This document shows, in pieces, positions 1 through 10,371 of a stretch of DNA of 64,000 bases. Position 1 is the first letter of the stretch. Each line of letters begins with the position of its first letter. The notes beneath the pieces are model-generated. The model made no database searches. It saw nothing but the letters and a program-made list of their open reading frames with translations, and was not told the origin of the DNA. Position numbers and translations under genes: made by a program. The DNA lies in contig FTLJ01000383.1 of assembly GCA_900155495.1 (NCBI GenBank), positions 1 through 64,000 on the forward strand, given 5' to 3'. The stretch comes from Porogramme epimiltina (lineage: Eukaryota; Basidiomycota; Agaricomycetes; Polyporales; Polyporaceae).

Positions 1-2
1 CC

Positions 3-668
3 CCTGCCCCTCCCCCTCCCCGTGCCGCCTCCCCTCCCCTTCTCCAAAACGTCGCCGTCTCTCCCCCTCCTCTTCAAACCGCCGCCGCGGTCGCCCGTGC
101 CGCTGCCGCCCCTGCTCCGGAGCAGAGCAGGAAGCGCAAGCTGGAGAAGAGGGAGGACTTCCCAAACAAGGCCTCTCGTGCAGGGCCGTCGTCTGAGTCG
201 GCGCATCAGGCGGCGGAGGCTACACAAAGCGCACAGGGGGAGGTGGGGGGGGGAGACGAGGGTCCGCTGCCCGTTCAAGGTGGGTGTGGCGGAATGTGAG
301 GAGATTCTGGACATTGGCAACGTCCAGAGGGTTAGGGAGCACTTGCGCATCCATACTGTCAATGGATGCTGTCCTCGTGTTGAGTGTGGCGACTCGGGGT
401 CAGGGCCCCAAGTTGTCCGCCACATGTGGACACACTTGAGGCTCAAGTTTCCGTGCAAGAACCGCGGATGCCCGGCCATGCTGGCACGGGGGGATAGTGA
501 GGGGCAAAACCGACACAACCCATCTTGCCCAGCCCTACGTGGTAAGTAAATCGTTCCTGGTGCCTCTTCATTTCATACCGATTCTTACGGCTCTGTGTAG
601 ATGCAAATGGTGAGAAGAAGAAGAGTGTAAAGAAGAAGACTACGAGTAAGAAGGCTACTAGGAGGTAA
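3..668 (+). pseudogene. Zinc-finger family gene, copy 1: 5'-truncated by the window edge and frame-broken
   Basis: The gene runs in from the left edge. Its N-terminal part (frame 3 from base 3) is Pro/Ala-rich and then basic (RKRKLEKREDFPNKASR). It matches the gene at 17.6-19.0 kb almost word for word. At a run of nine G (245-253) the homologous reading moves to the next frame, which encodes three zinc-finger-like units: C-X8-C-X14-H-X3-H, C-X4-C-X12-H-X3-H and C-X4-C-X14-H-X3-C. A GT-AG intron (542-600) joins these to a Lys-rich tail of about 20 residues ending at 668. The fingers suggest nucleic-acid binding in the nucleus, but this is inference. The frame change means either a pseudogene or a sequencing length error in the G run. 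If the G run is misread, this is an intact gene; I cannot decide. Confidence 0.6.
542..600 (+). other. Intron in zinc-finger copy 1
   Basis: The donor is GTAAGT and the acceptor TGTGTAG. Splicing makes a GAT codon across the junction and opens a Lys/Thr-rich C-terminal tail to the TAA at 666-668. Without splicing the frame ends within three codons. Confidence 0.65.
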
Positions 669-1208
669 TGGTAGCTTGGCCAGAACTCGAGTTCGTGTGT
701 GCTCGGTGTACGCGACTGGTTGGTCTGAACTTACTGTATCCCATTTCTACGCCATCATGAGGGGTCTCTCATGACACTTTGCCTTGTTCTGCCGCCATTA
801 CGGGTCCGTTACTCCGTCCCTTTTGCCTTTGTATGCCTACCACTACTAGAGCCGGTGTCCATTTACTTATTGTGTATTTATGGCGGGACACTATACTTAC
901 TACGCAATCTACCGTGTAGTACCGTAGTGGAGCATGTAGCCTCGTATTGATAGTGCAAATCATAGCCTGCTACCACACGGAGTCCGAAACGTGCTTGTCA
1001 ATGCTCACAGTTATGGGCGCCCGCGGCGTTTGGGGGATGCCGCTGGCCAGTGGCTGTGGTTCGAGTGGGAAAAACGCGTGACGTCACGCGATGGTTCCGA
1101 AGCTCTCAACGGCGTCTAAAATCCTGTGAACTCCTTTCACGTCGACCACTAAAGTCTAACATCCTGAGGACCAGCGTACCGGCACCAGCACTCAGCACCA
1201 CACGTGCC
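669..1208. other. Intergenic, no gene seen
   Basis: Short ORFs only, with no conserved-looking coding or RNA structure. A small imperfect palindrome (cgcgtgacgtcacgcg, 1074-1089) carries a TGACGTCA CRE/bZIP-type core. Confidence 0.5.
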
Positions 1209-2241
1209 ATCTCAAACACAAGTACTTTATGACGCACCTAGCTCTGCGGACGTGCAAATGGCTCTCAGCACGTACGACTTAGATAATGACCTACCGTCTA
1301 CACTCAATATCTGCGCGGTGAGTCCAGTGGTGCAGACTCTGTGCTGCGGCTACTATACGACGACTTACTAGACGTATCCGTAGGAAGAAGTGATGAGCCG
1401 AAGAGGCAACCGAAAAAATACCAAGCCAAGTCGAGCGGCGCGCAGAGCAGGGCGTTCAACACTAGTGTACAGTGGTGGTACGCACCTTTTCTGTTAGACA
1501 CTTTCCGCGGAAGTGTCATGTCTTTTTCTCGCAGGGTAATATGGTTACTTCAAGCAGTGATGGAAGCACGACGTGCTTTCCAGCAGCAGGATTCCGGCGC
1601 GAAAACAATCAGTGGACTCTACGGCCCCCTCGAAAGATTCAGTCAGCAGCATGCGACTTCCGGTATTCAAGAAGAGACCCCGCGGTTGGTTGACCAAGTG
1701 AGCACCTTTCATATAAGTGCCGTATTCTAGCACGCAGTCATAGCAGTGACCCCAAGTCCAGACGTCCAGATAGAGCCAGGCAAAAGACGATCGACCAGCA
1801 CACAGAAGGAGTTCGAAGTCCTCGACGAAGTGAGTGCCAGCTTTACTTTAGCGTACTGCCAAACAACTGATCCCAGACATTCAGAGAAGACAAGTCAGTT
1901 TCGTCGTGCTGTCCTGTTAAGTGCCCATGTGTTTGGGTGGGGTCAGCAACAGCGGTTTTCCCTCTACCCGCCGCTTGGATCATATAGGTGAGCTCAATTT
2001 CGTATGATGTATCAAGTGACGCACTTTTATGGGCAACTTCTGCTTCTCTCTCACTAACATACCTTTTGTGGCAGCGTTCGCTAGAGAAGAACTCGAGTAT
2101 GGCTGTTGGAATACCCGCGGTATCACGGTACGTCTCATCAATAGTTTATTTCCTGTCGTCGGGGCCAAGAGGGACGAGGTGCAGCACGGGTTGGATGCCA
2201 ACGATCCGACTCGTTTTGCACCCATTCCTTGGAGAGCCTAG
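1209..2241 (+). CDS. Candidate intron-rich gene, unrecognised
   Basis: This stretch reads as short coding-like segments separated by GT-AG spacers, but I do not recognise the protein. The best-supported piece is an intron at 1988-2074 (GTGAGC donor, CACTAAC branch point at 2052-2058, GGCAG acceptor). It joins a short exon opening at an ATG at 1927 to an exon that stays open to the stop at 2239-2241 and ends PIPWRA. Upstream, basic segments such as MSRRGNRKNTKPSRAARR (from about 1393) and GKRRSTSTQKEFEVLDE (to about 1830) are flanked by GTGAGT donors. They could belong to the same gene or to a decayed one. Exon phases do not all agree, so the model is tentative. It could be one small gene (1927-2241), a longer gene, or remnants of a mobile element. 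Confidence 0.3.
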
Positions 2242-4270
2242 TTGTCCGTCCATAGATGACCGTAAACAGTTCAACGGGGAGAAATGCGAGCGTTTTCGCG
2301 CGTTCTGTCCTAAGGCATCGTTACGCATGCACCCTTCCTGGGGACAGATGTGCGTGCCCCGTTTGCGTGAGTGCATTTACCGGACACGCGCCTACACCCC
2401 CACGATGAGACGAGCCTCGGTATACGTGGGTGCGCACACAGAACGGGAGGGCGTCTTCCTAGACAACAGAACTGCGACCATACTTTCAGCCTTTGTGTGT
2501 TATTTACTAGAAAGGAATATGCTTACCATGATCTGTAGGCTGTATCTTGCAGATTGCCAGTATCCGGAGACTATTCTCCCCCCCAACCCCGCACATGCCC
2601 TGCACTTACCTTCAAGCACAGAACAAGGTCTCCGCGGAATCAAAGAGGGTATCAACGGGAAAGCGGAGCTCGTGTATTTGGCAGCAAACGCGAGGCGAAG
2701 GTATTGTAGGACCGAATCCAAGCTCGGCCTATCCTGATATTTGACCACCTTCCCAATGCAGCATATCCCCGCCCCCGAGATCCGTCAACGTATCCACGAC
2801 TTGGTGTGGGAGAGGCAAGGTGGTTGCAACGGCGGTTGCGCGGCATGATGTCAGCAGATAAGGGTGAGTACAGGAAGGCGCGCCAGCATGTTGCTGATCA
2901 CAATGGACTCCGTAGGGATGTAATACGTCTTCGGCGTGTTGTGGGGGACGCACGCGCCTTCTTCTGCTGTGGAAAGAGATCCACGGCAGTGCGACGCAAC
3001 ACCGGCTGGGTGTTGCAGGATCGTTGGCCACGGCCAGGCGTTCCGGAGAGGAGTGGGCAACCAGGTGAGTTTTCGACTGGCACTGTGGTTCGATGATCGC
3101 GGTAGAGATGTAATGCGAGAGATCTTCGAAGACGACTCGAGGCACTCAGGATACGACTTCGGATGAGACTCCGAGTGGTATCCTGTGTATCTCTTGTTAT
3201 GAGAAGAGTTTGCGCCGTTTGGAGAGGGGGTTTGGAGGTGTTAAGAGAGCCGGAACCCGCTCCCCGCCGGGTTTTTATACTCATTTCTGGGGTCGTGGTC
3301 AATATGGAGGAGCGATCATGCCCGTCTTTTGTCCGTGCAAGTTGGTGCGATCGCTGGCGATTGTCGTTCGGTATGTGCAATAGGGTGGTACCATGTACGG
3401 ACACTCCATTCGTAAACTCCTTCCTGTTCGAGCTCTTTCCGCGCCACGATCACCGCTCTCGGGGAGCCAAGCGGGGTCACGGTCTGGCCAATCCGCCTCG
3501 GGCAGTGCTCAGGTAGCGGAGCTCCGGGCGGCATGGTAGGTGCAGCGGGCATCAAGCACTGCGTCTGACCTCTCCATAACCAGACATACTACGAACGAAT
3601 AACTGCCCGTGAAGCAAACAGGTCCTCTCTAGCAGGCTCTTCGTGAGCTGTATATACGCAAGAGTCTTGCTGCATCCTCAAGCTTGTTGCACGTGAATAC
3701 AGAAACAACCGAGCGCAGGCGTTCGGTAGGTTAAGATCCACTTTGTCCAACCGGCGGGTAACTTACCTGGCGTCTCCCGTACTGCTAGATAATTTAGCCG
3801 GGAAGGATTTGTCATACAATAGCAACTCCAGTTCATATGACGCAAGGTCTTTTGACAAAAAACCGGAGTTGTCGACGGCACGATTCGTTGCAATATTCTG
3901 ACCACCCCCGTTGCTGGGAGCATAGGACAACAGGAGGCGTAGGGAAGGAGTCTCTGGTAGCTACAGCCATCGTCTCTCATCTTCTGTACTATGTAGAGCT
4001 GCACTTTCTATAAGACGCCTTTTTACTCGTCCAAGCCGTCCGTCGTTTAACTTCGTTAGATGGCTTCCTTGAATGCAGTTGTCACGCAAAGAGGGACGCT
4101 ACCAACAACTAGATGCATATATGGTGTGACTTACATGTACACTACGTCCTAATTGGCGGTCAATCTACGAGCCCCGCCACCCCAGCGACAGCGAGAAGAC
4201 AGAAAGATAGCTAAGAAATGCACAACAAACAGACATACGAAGGAACGAAGGGCAGAACGCGGATGTATGC
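2242..4270. other. Unassigned region with scattered open frames
   Basis: A 249-codon frame runs through 1988-2737, and a 96-codon arginine-rich frame (2806-3096) ends near a GTGAGT donor at 3064. Neither resembles a family I know. Frames on both strands overlap, and no consistent chain of exons could be built. From 3.2 to 4.27 kb only short ORFs are present. The last few hundred bases would be the 3' flank of PEX13. Confidence 0.35.
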
Positions 4271-5568
4271 TCACTCGACCTTCTTCGCCTCCGCCGGCGA
4301 CAAATCCGCCGGTTTTCTCCTCTCCAAGACCTGCACCCACTTCTTGGGGAACCAGCCCTCCCGGCCTTCCCGTGTGCGGCCCTTCCACCACTCGCTGCCC
4401 TCGACCTGGTCATGGGGGTGGTCACGGTGGTCAGCAACAAGCGCCCAAATGACGAATGGAAAACAAGACGCACCTCGATCCTGGGGTCCACCTCGGCGCC
4501 CGTCGCGGGGTCGAGCTTGCCCATGATCGCGACGATCTCGTTCTCCTTGAGCGCGAGCTCCGCGGACGAGGACGCCTCGAACGCGTAGAGCGCGCGCGCG
4601 AACGTGAGCTGGGACGGGTCGAGCGGGGGGAGCGGGCCGCCCGCGATGTGCCCGCCGGCGCCGGCGAGCTGCTGCTGCTCGCGCTGGCGCTCGGTGAGGA
4701 TGCGGATGAGCCGGTGCATCGCGTAGGGGACGCCGAAGATGGCGAGGAGGAAGATGACGAGGGGCTTCTTGCTCGCCTTGGGCGCGGCGGGGGGCGCGAG
4801 CGGGCCCTGCACGGGGCGGCCGTTGACGAAGTCGCGGAACTCGCCGCGCATCGCGCCGGTCGGGACGGAGGAGGAGCGGCCGGTGAGGAGGTCGCGCATC
4901 CAGCGGACGAGGCCGAAGAGGCCGAGGACGGAGCCGAGGGCGTTGCGGAGGTGGCTGAACTGCTCGACGACGCCGACCATGGCGAAGAAGGAGGAGTGTG
5001 TGGCCATGAACGTCGACTCCAGCATCTGGGCGACGCCGGAAAAGGTCTGGACGATGGAGTGGAGGAGGGCGAAGGTGTGCTGGGTAGTGGACTCGAGCGT
5101 TTGGGAGAGGGACGGGTTGTTGGGGTCGAAGGGTCCGCCTGGTCCTGGCATGCCATATCCCATCCCGGGCATGCCCCCGTACATGCCGTTCATCCCATAG
5201 CCGCCGCTGTATCCACCGTATCCGCCATAGCCCATACCTCCGTACATGCTGTTCATGCCGTAGGGCGAGTAGGAGGAACCGAAGCTAGAGCCATAAGTGT
5301 TGCCGTATCGGTAGGGGGAGTAAGAGGAGTAAGGGGAAGACATGGCGTTATTCAGGGTGTTGGCAGATGTGGGAAGCGTGGAAGAAGAGGGAGCATTGAA
5401 AGCAGCTGGACGAGTAGGGACAGAAGGGACTGTTGTTGAGGGCGCTGTTGTCGTTGTTGTTGCTGGGGCCGATGGCGCAGTGGGGGCAGCGGCTGTGGGG
5501 ACAGAAGGCGAGGGTGCGGCAGGGGCAGCGACGCCGGCTCTCTCCCAGGGCTTGGGCGGGGAGGGCAT
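4271..5568 (-). CDS. PEX13: Peroxisomal membrane protein PEX13 (peroxin-13)
   Basis: PEX13 is the docking-complex subunit of the peroxisomal membrane that receives the import receptors PEX5 and PEX7. Two exons (5568-4474 and 4405-4271; intron 4406-4473, GTGCGT...CCAG) give about 409 residues, near the usual fungal length. The start is set at the family-typical MPSPPKPWERAG; an in-frame upstream extension is arginine-rich and unlike the family. A Pro/Ala/Thr-rich N-terminus is followed by a Tyr/Gly/Met-rich stretch, as in other PEX13 proteins. Next come a membrane-associated region, a hydrophobic segment (VIFLLAIFGVPYAMH), and a C-terminal SH3 domain that begins ARALYAFEA. The SH3 domain is cut by the intron and resumes at EGSEWWKGR...GWFPKKWVQV. 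The ALYDF-, WW- and P-type SH3 landmarks are all visible. Assignment is firm. Confidence 0.93.
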
Positions 5569-6275
5569 GGTGGTAGCGCGGGGAACGCGGGGACGAAGAG
5601 GTGGAGATGAGAAACGCGTGAAGCGACTCGGAGCGGGGCCTGTGACTGCCCACCCGGCGTCCGTGCCTGCCTCGGGGGCGTTGCCGGCTCTCGTTTCCCC
5701 GCATCCCGGATCCGGCATCTGCCGCCTGTGCCACCGCGTTTCCCCGTCTCCGACTCGCGCTCGGGCCCACGCCAGCATTCTTTTGACCTCGCGGCTCGCC
5801 CCAGCCCTGCTCTTATACAACCCTGCCTATTACATTTTCTGTTGTCTGTATCAACCTTCGAAGCCTGCGTCCCTGGAAAATGGCTTGCGAGACTGGAATC
5901 ACTCCCCCTTCAACATGTGTCCGAACTCACCGATTGCGTAGGATCGCCAACACTGTCCTCGCGAGTCATGGCGGCTGCCTGGGGTGATCGTCGCGGCTAA
6001 TCTTCGTACGTTTTACTCTCAAATTTGGTGCACATCGCACCTCAAGTGTTTGAAGGATGCGAAAACTCGTGGGATGAGCGACTTTCCGGGATCAACACAA
6101 CGTGGTCAGGGGAGGAGGCGACGAATGCATTGGAAGATCATAGGGAGTGTCCAGAGGTTACATGGTGGTAAGTCATACGAGGATATGCATACAGGCAAAA
6201 CGAAATGAATGTGTTAATACAACATATAGGGCACATCGCGCCACGAAAAGGGTGTCCAAGAACCGACTGAAGGCC
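5569..6275. other. Intergenic between PEX13 and the next minus-strand gene
   Basis: This holds the PEX13 promoter and the 3' flank of the upstream hypothetical gene. ORFs here are short or are antisense continuations. No motif was identified with confidence. Confidence 0.5.
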
Positions 6276-7391
6276 TCACTTCTGCTTGGCCAACATCCCG
6301 GCTATCCTCCCACTCCTCCTCGGCAGGCTCTGTGGCGGAGGCATCATCTTCCGCTGCTTCTCCCACTTGGGTTCAGGGACCCCGCTCTCCTCCCGAGACC
6401 CGGACGCCACGGACTCCGTGTCCGTACGATCGTCGATGTTGGTCAAGTTCGGGCGGAATCCTGCCGCCACATCGGCGTTCTTCTTGGGAGGCAACTTGAA
6501 GAGCTTCAAGTCATACGCCACGTCCGGCCCCACCGACCCGTCGCGCACCCACTGCCCCTTCTCGTCCTGGTAAACCCGAGCGCCAGGGAGCCCCAACCGG
6601 TGGAAGGCCGCATTCTTGCTGGGCTTGAGGGGCGGCTGGCGGATCGTCGGTATCTCCCGCCCGCCAGGCAGCGTCGGCTCTTCGTCGCGGTACGGATCCA
6701 CGATGACGGTGGCGACGGTGGCGACGCTCCTGGCGTCCGAATCGTCACTGTCTTCTTCCTCGTCCCCGGCCTGCGTGCCCGAGTCCGTCGACCCCGTGTA
6801 CCCGTACCGGGCCCGTGCGGCCTTGAGCTTTTCCAAGGCCTGCTTGCCCTTGGGAACGATGAAGCTCGTGTCGCTCGGGGGCGCGCGCGGGCGCATGCCC
6901 GGGGCGACGGACTCGGCGCGCACGAGCGCGACGCGCGTCTGCACGCCGTCGCACTCGTGCCACCAGTCGAAGCTCCCCATCCGCTTCTCGCGCTGCAGCG
7001 GGCGCCGCCGCCCCTCCTTCTTCGGCGTGAGGATGACCGAGCCGGGGTCGTACGCGCCCTGCGGCTGCGGGGTCTCGAGCCGCTCCGTGGTGGCGTCCGA
7101 CGTGGAGCCCGACTGGGAGGTCTCGTCGCCCATGACGCTGTCGCCGTCCTCGTCTACGGAACCGGTGGAGAACGGCGTGGGCGAGCGCAGGCTGGCCTTT
7201 TGCTTTCCGTTCTTGACTTCTCCCTCCTCGGACTTCACCAGGTCGTCCTCGGAGTAGCGCCAGCGGAGGTGGAAACCCTCTCCCGTCGCGGAGCGCGAGA
7301 TCTGGATGCGATCCTTGTCGGAGTAGTATTTGAGGAAGGCCTGCGCGGCGTCCTGCTTCTTCTGCGCGAGCTTCCTGGGGGATGTGCGCAT
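6276..7391 (-). CDS. Hypothetical protein, probably nuclear, 371 aa
   Basis: A single-exon frame of 371 codons that I do not recognise. It starts with a basic, Ala/Gln-rich segment (MRTSPRKLAQKKQDAAQAF). It then shows a short folded-looking part around YSDKDRIQISRSATGEGFHLRW and a long Ser/Thr/Asp-rich middle. A central segment contains EKRMGSFDWWHECDG. The protein ends with the basic motif RRSGRIAGMLAKQK, which resembles a nuclear localisation or AT-hook-like tail. A similar R-S-X-R-I-A-G motif ends the small protein at 10.4-11.3 kb. The codon pattern and lack of stops over 1.1 kb support coding, and the opposite-strand 451-codon frame is a shadow. A role in chromatin or RNA is possible but is only inference. 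Confidence 0.7.
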   Translation of the reverse strand: MRTSPRKLAQKKQDAAQAFLKYYSDKDRIQISRSATGEGFHLRWRYSEDDLVKSEEGEVKNGKQKASLRSPTPFSTGSVDEDGDSVMGDETSQSGSTSDATTERLETPQPQGAYDPGSVILTPKKEGRRRPLQREKRMGSFDWWHECDGVQTRVALVRAESVAPGMRPRAPPSDTSFIVPKGKQALEKLKAARARYGYTGSTDSGTQAGDEEEDSDDSDARSVATVATVIVDPYRDEEPTLPGGREIPTIRQPPLKPSKNAAFHRLGLPGARVYQDEKGQWVRDGSVGPDVAYDLKLFKLPPKKNADVAAGFRPNLTNIDDRTDTESVASGSREESGVPEPKWEKQRKMMPPPQSLPRRSGRIAGMLAKQK

Positions 7392-7696
7392 CGTGATCTG
7401 CAGACTGCAAAAGTCAGCCCGTGGTCGTCCGTGCGCATCTCCGCCTCCACCTACCTGGTTGGTGCGGAGATGTGTTTGCGGTGTTGTGTTCGGTTGGGGT
7501 AGGCCGAGGCGTCGTGTTATGCTGTTCCGTCGTGCACGCCTGTGCCCTTAAATACCCCTGTAGACCTTTGTGGTCCTGGAACTGGGGTCATAGGCTTTGT
7601 AGAGGCGCACGCTTTGTCCAAGTGCAACGAGGCGTAGGCGCCCATCACAAGCGCCGGTACCTTTATTCTGTGGCGAAGCTGTGGCTCTCCAGCTAG

Positions 7697-8258
7697 GACG
7701 AACTTTTGGTAGTAGAAAATGCATGGTGAGTTCTTGTTTAGGATTACGTCTTATACTGTGTGCGCCGATAGCGGTCTACTCTAACCCAGGATTTGCTCGG
7801 ATTTTTTCTGCAACATCTTCAGGGAATTCGCGCATGCTACACTCTGTTGTGGGCTGCGACCACATCCACGCACTAGCAGTGTGGTGCACGCTTTCCCCGC
7901 CACGGAAAACTTGTGGCTCCGTCGTAAGGAGTCAGCTACTGTGACGACCAAAGAGCGGTCCCGCAAGTGAGCCAAGCATCACTTTGGTCTAGGCACGCTC
8001 GCTGTGCCTTGTAAGTCACCTTCCTCTGCCTACTAGTTTCCACAAGCTGAAATAATGCTGCTTTCTCCAGGAGGTCGAAGAGTATCCTGAAGGCGCGTAC
8101 GTCATTCAGTCCCGTGGATGCACTAAGGTACCCCGACCATCTAAGCCACCCTCACCATCATCGCGCCCCCATAGATCGGATCGCAGCATGAACATCTACT
8201 AACGGTACAATACAGTCAGCCCACTGCGCTCAGGAAACGGCATGAAATCTATTCTTGA
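7697..8258 (+). CDS. Candidate small gene with at least four exons, 5' end unknown
   Basis: Four short exons can be chained in one frame: 7697-7725, 7823-7966, 8071-8127 and 8216-8258. All are flanked by GT-AG, and the last intron carries a perfect TACTAAC branch point about 15 nt before the acceptor. The product would include DELLVVENAWEFAH, then VVHAFPATENLWLRRKESA, then a basic Ser/Arg stretch (KERSRKRSKSILKAR), and would end RKRHEIYS. I do not recognise the family. The first exon and start codon are not settled; they would lie in 7.4-7.7 kb, just upstream of the divergent 371-aa gene. The alternative is chance alignment of splice-like sites. The branch point and a 47-codon second exon make a real gene more likely than noise, but not certain. 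Confidence 0.35.
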
Positions 8259-9246
8259 TACCCTTTGGATGCAATACCATTCTGCTGTACTGCCTAGGAC
8301 GTGAACATTCTCGACAGCACATCCGAGAATATCCCTGGTGCGGTCGCCTGTCTGATATTCCTGCTCATCAGTTGCTTTCCGAGTCCGTCACAGTCTTTTG
8401 CATTCAATTGCTACCACGGTGCGTCGTGGACGCCTGATTCGGATATGTCTTCTCTTCATTCATACGTAGCCATACTGTTCATGTGCCTTCTTTCGCGTGT
8501 ACCCTTTAGAACCTTATAATTCATAGTCGTTCATTCACTATACGTTCGGTTTGATATTACCGCGGGGAGTGCCTTGGATCCTACTTGTTATCCGACCTCT
8601 CACGATGCATACCCCAGGTTCGTTCAGCGATAGTCGGCTGAGGCATGCTTACCCCTCTTTCCCTCGCTTAGGAAAGCCTGTTGACACAACTTTTGGCAAC
8701 ATCTATGCGACGATGAACTTGAGGTACCGTACGGGCCCCTTTCCTGGCGAACGCAGCGAGCCCTCCGGTGCCTACGGCACTGAGGGCGTTATGTTTCACG
8801 AGTGCGGGTGTTGCGTGATACCCTCTTAGTGCGCGGAAAGGGGAGTGCTCTTTCCATTGCATACAGGCACGTTTTTTCGATTCCATTGGTGGATCCAGAC
8901 CGATGCTGATGGAGCGTGTAGTGCCCCTTCCACTACGCGGGAGCCCCGGAAGATGTCTCCCCTACCCGAACCCAGCACATCGCGCGGAGCGGCCCCGATA
9001 GAGCTCATCCGCGCGTAACGAGGACCCCTGCCTCGCAGCCTCATGGCAAACTCGTCAATGGAGGAAAGACGGCTGCCGATGGGCCGACAGTCCGGGGGCG
9101 CCAGACCTTTCCGACCCCGCGTGGGATCACCATTGTAGCGCCTGCTCTTAAGGTCGTCGCCGGGGCTCCTCCCACTTTCCTCTCATCCATCACCCAGCCC
9201 AGTCGGACCGCTCTCGTACCGTCCCCCAGCCCAAGACAACATCATC
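8259..9246. other. Intergenic, short open frames only
   Basis: A few frames of 60-90 codons occur without splice support or recognisable motifs. The segment immediately before 9247 should hold the promoter of the small acidic gene. Confidence 0.45.
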
Positions 9247-9705
9247 ATGAGCATCAATTTGGAGCCCTCCTCCGGTGACGCATTCTTCTATGCTCTGGAG
9301 ATTCTCTCCAGCTTCCACCAACCAGGAGCCGCGCAGGCTCAAGATTCTCAACCCGAGGGTGCTACGACAGCGGCACAACCGGTGACAGAGGCCGCTCACG
9401 ATGAAGAGAACGATGACGAAAACGATGAGGACGACGAAGAAAACAACGACGAGAACCGCGACGAGAATCGCGATCCTGTTACCCTTACCCGCGCCCCGAC
9501 CAATGTCGCCGCCGCTCGGCCCCAGGGGACGATTCGCTCCATCTTGGGAGCATCGAACGAACGGCCGTCGAGGGGGCAGAGCAACGGGAGATTACCCTTG
9601 TCGACCATTTACCTCGCGCCAGGGGAAATGCCCACATTCCCTCGATTCCCCAGTACGCTAGAAATATCCCACATTTCGGGGCACGACGAGCTTGTATTGC
9701 GGTGA
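9247..9705 (+). CDS. Small acidic hypothetical protein, 152 aa
   Basis: A single-exon frame of 152 codons preceded by a reasonable start context (CATCATG). The N-terminus (MSINLEPSSGDAFFYALEIL) could form a short amphipathic helix. A central region of about 25 residues is made almost only of Asp, Glu and Asn (EENDDENDEDDEENNDEN), followed by a basic and Pro-rich second half. No family is recognised. The acidic tract looks like a low-complexity, disordered segment, as in histone- or RNA-binding chaperones, but that is only analogy. The opposite-strand serine-rich frame across the acidic tract is a shadow. It lies alone, upstream of another small hypothetical gene on the same strand. Confidence 0.5.
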   Translation: MSINLEPSSGDAFFYALEILSSFHQPGAAQAQDSQPEGATTAAQPVTEAAHDEENDDENDEDDEENNDENRDENRDPVTLTRAPTNVAAARPQGTIRSILGASNERPSRGQSNGRLPLSTIYLAPGEMPTFPRFPSTLEISHISGHDELVLR

Positions 9706-10371
9706 AATGTGGTTGGAGAGACTGGCAAGTCCCCCAGCTATGCTCCCTCATTCCGCTTCTTACACCGTCTTTTGAATAGCTGCGCGGACGCTTCGTCCAT
9801 AGATATGACCCAGTCCTTACGACAGCACTTTCTCAGACGATCCTTCTGTTCACATTGTAGTACCCTGTCGCCCCATCCCCCATCCCCCATTGTATATTAT
9901 CATATATCCATGTCCTGCTATCATCGACGGAGCCTGTATCTCCTTACTTGTATGCTACGTACCCAGTACGCGCTATATTACACGCCGCATTGTCCTCTGC
10001 ATTATGCGCCACTCGAGATTGAATGTGCCTCAAGTCAGCTAGAGTGCAACCACCGTTCGTTCGAAGTCCTTTACACGTGCGGAGGGTTTTGCTTGGCGCG
10101 ACGTATTCAAAGTACACCAGTCTTACGAGGTAAGGGAGAGGCATTCCTATTCGACCGGTCGGACAATTAAAACGGCTGGAACAGTAGGGTCCATGGGTTC
10201 AGTGGCACCGGCCATGTGAGTTAGACGCCAGTCAGTGGCCACGGCGCGGTTCGACTTGGACTCTGTTGTCCTCAACCACACCGCTGGAAATCTCCATTCG
10301 ATCAGTCCCGGCCCTTGCACCTCTCATACCACTGCCCCTATATATATCCCAACTTTTGGACGTCGCTCGTC
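9706..10371. other. Intergenic with a TATA-like box near 10337-10348
   Basis: The run CTATATATATCC lies only about 25-35 bases before the ATG at 10372. Short overlapping ORFs are present on both strands, none supported. Confidence 0.5.

Noticed and set aside
2150..3170. Possible transposable element (long frames with basic residues)
   Set aside because: No terminal inverted repeats, target-site duplications, or transposase/reverse-transcriptase motifs seen.
4456..5439. 327-codon plus-strand frame opposite PEX13
   Set aside because: A GC-rich antisense shadow (runs of Arg/Glu/Gly/Ala); the PEX13 strand has clear domain homology.
6147..7502. 451-codon plus-strand frame opposite the 371-aa gene
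   Set aside because: Arg/Val/Leu-rich translation typical of an antisense frame; no motif and no introns.
9396..9608. Serine/phenylalanine-rich minus-strand frame opposite the acidic tract
   Set aside because: Simple complement of GAA/GAC repeats.
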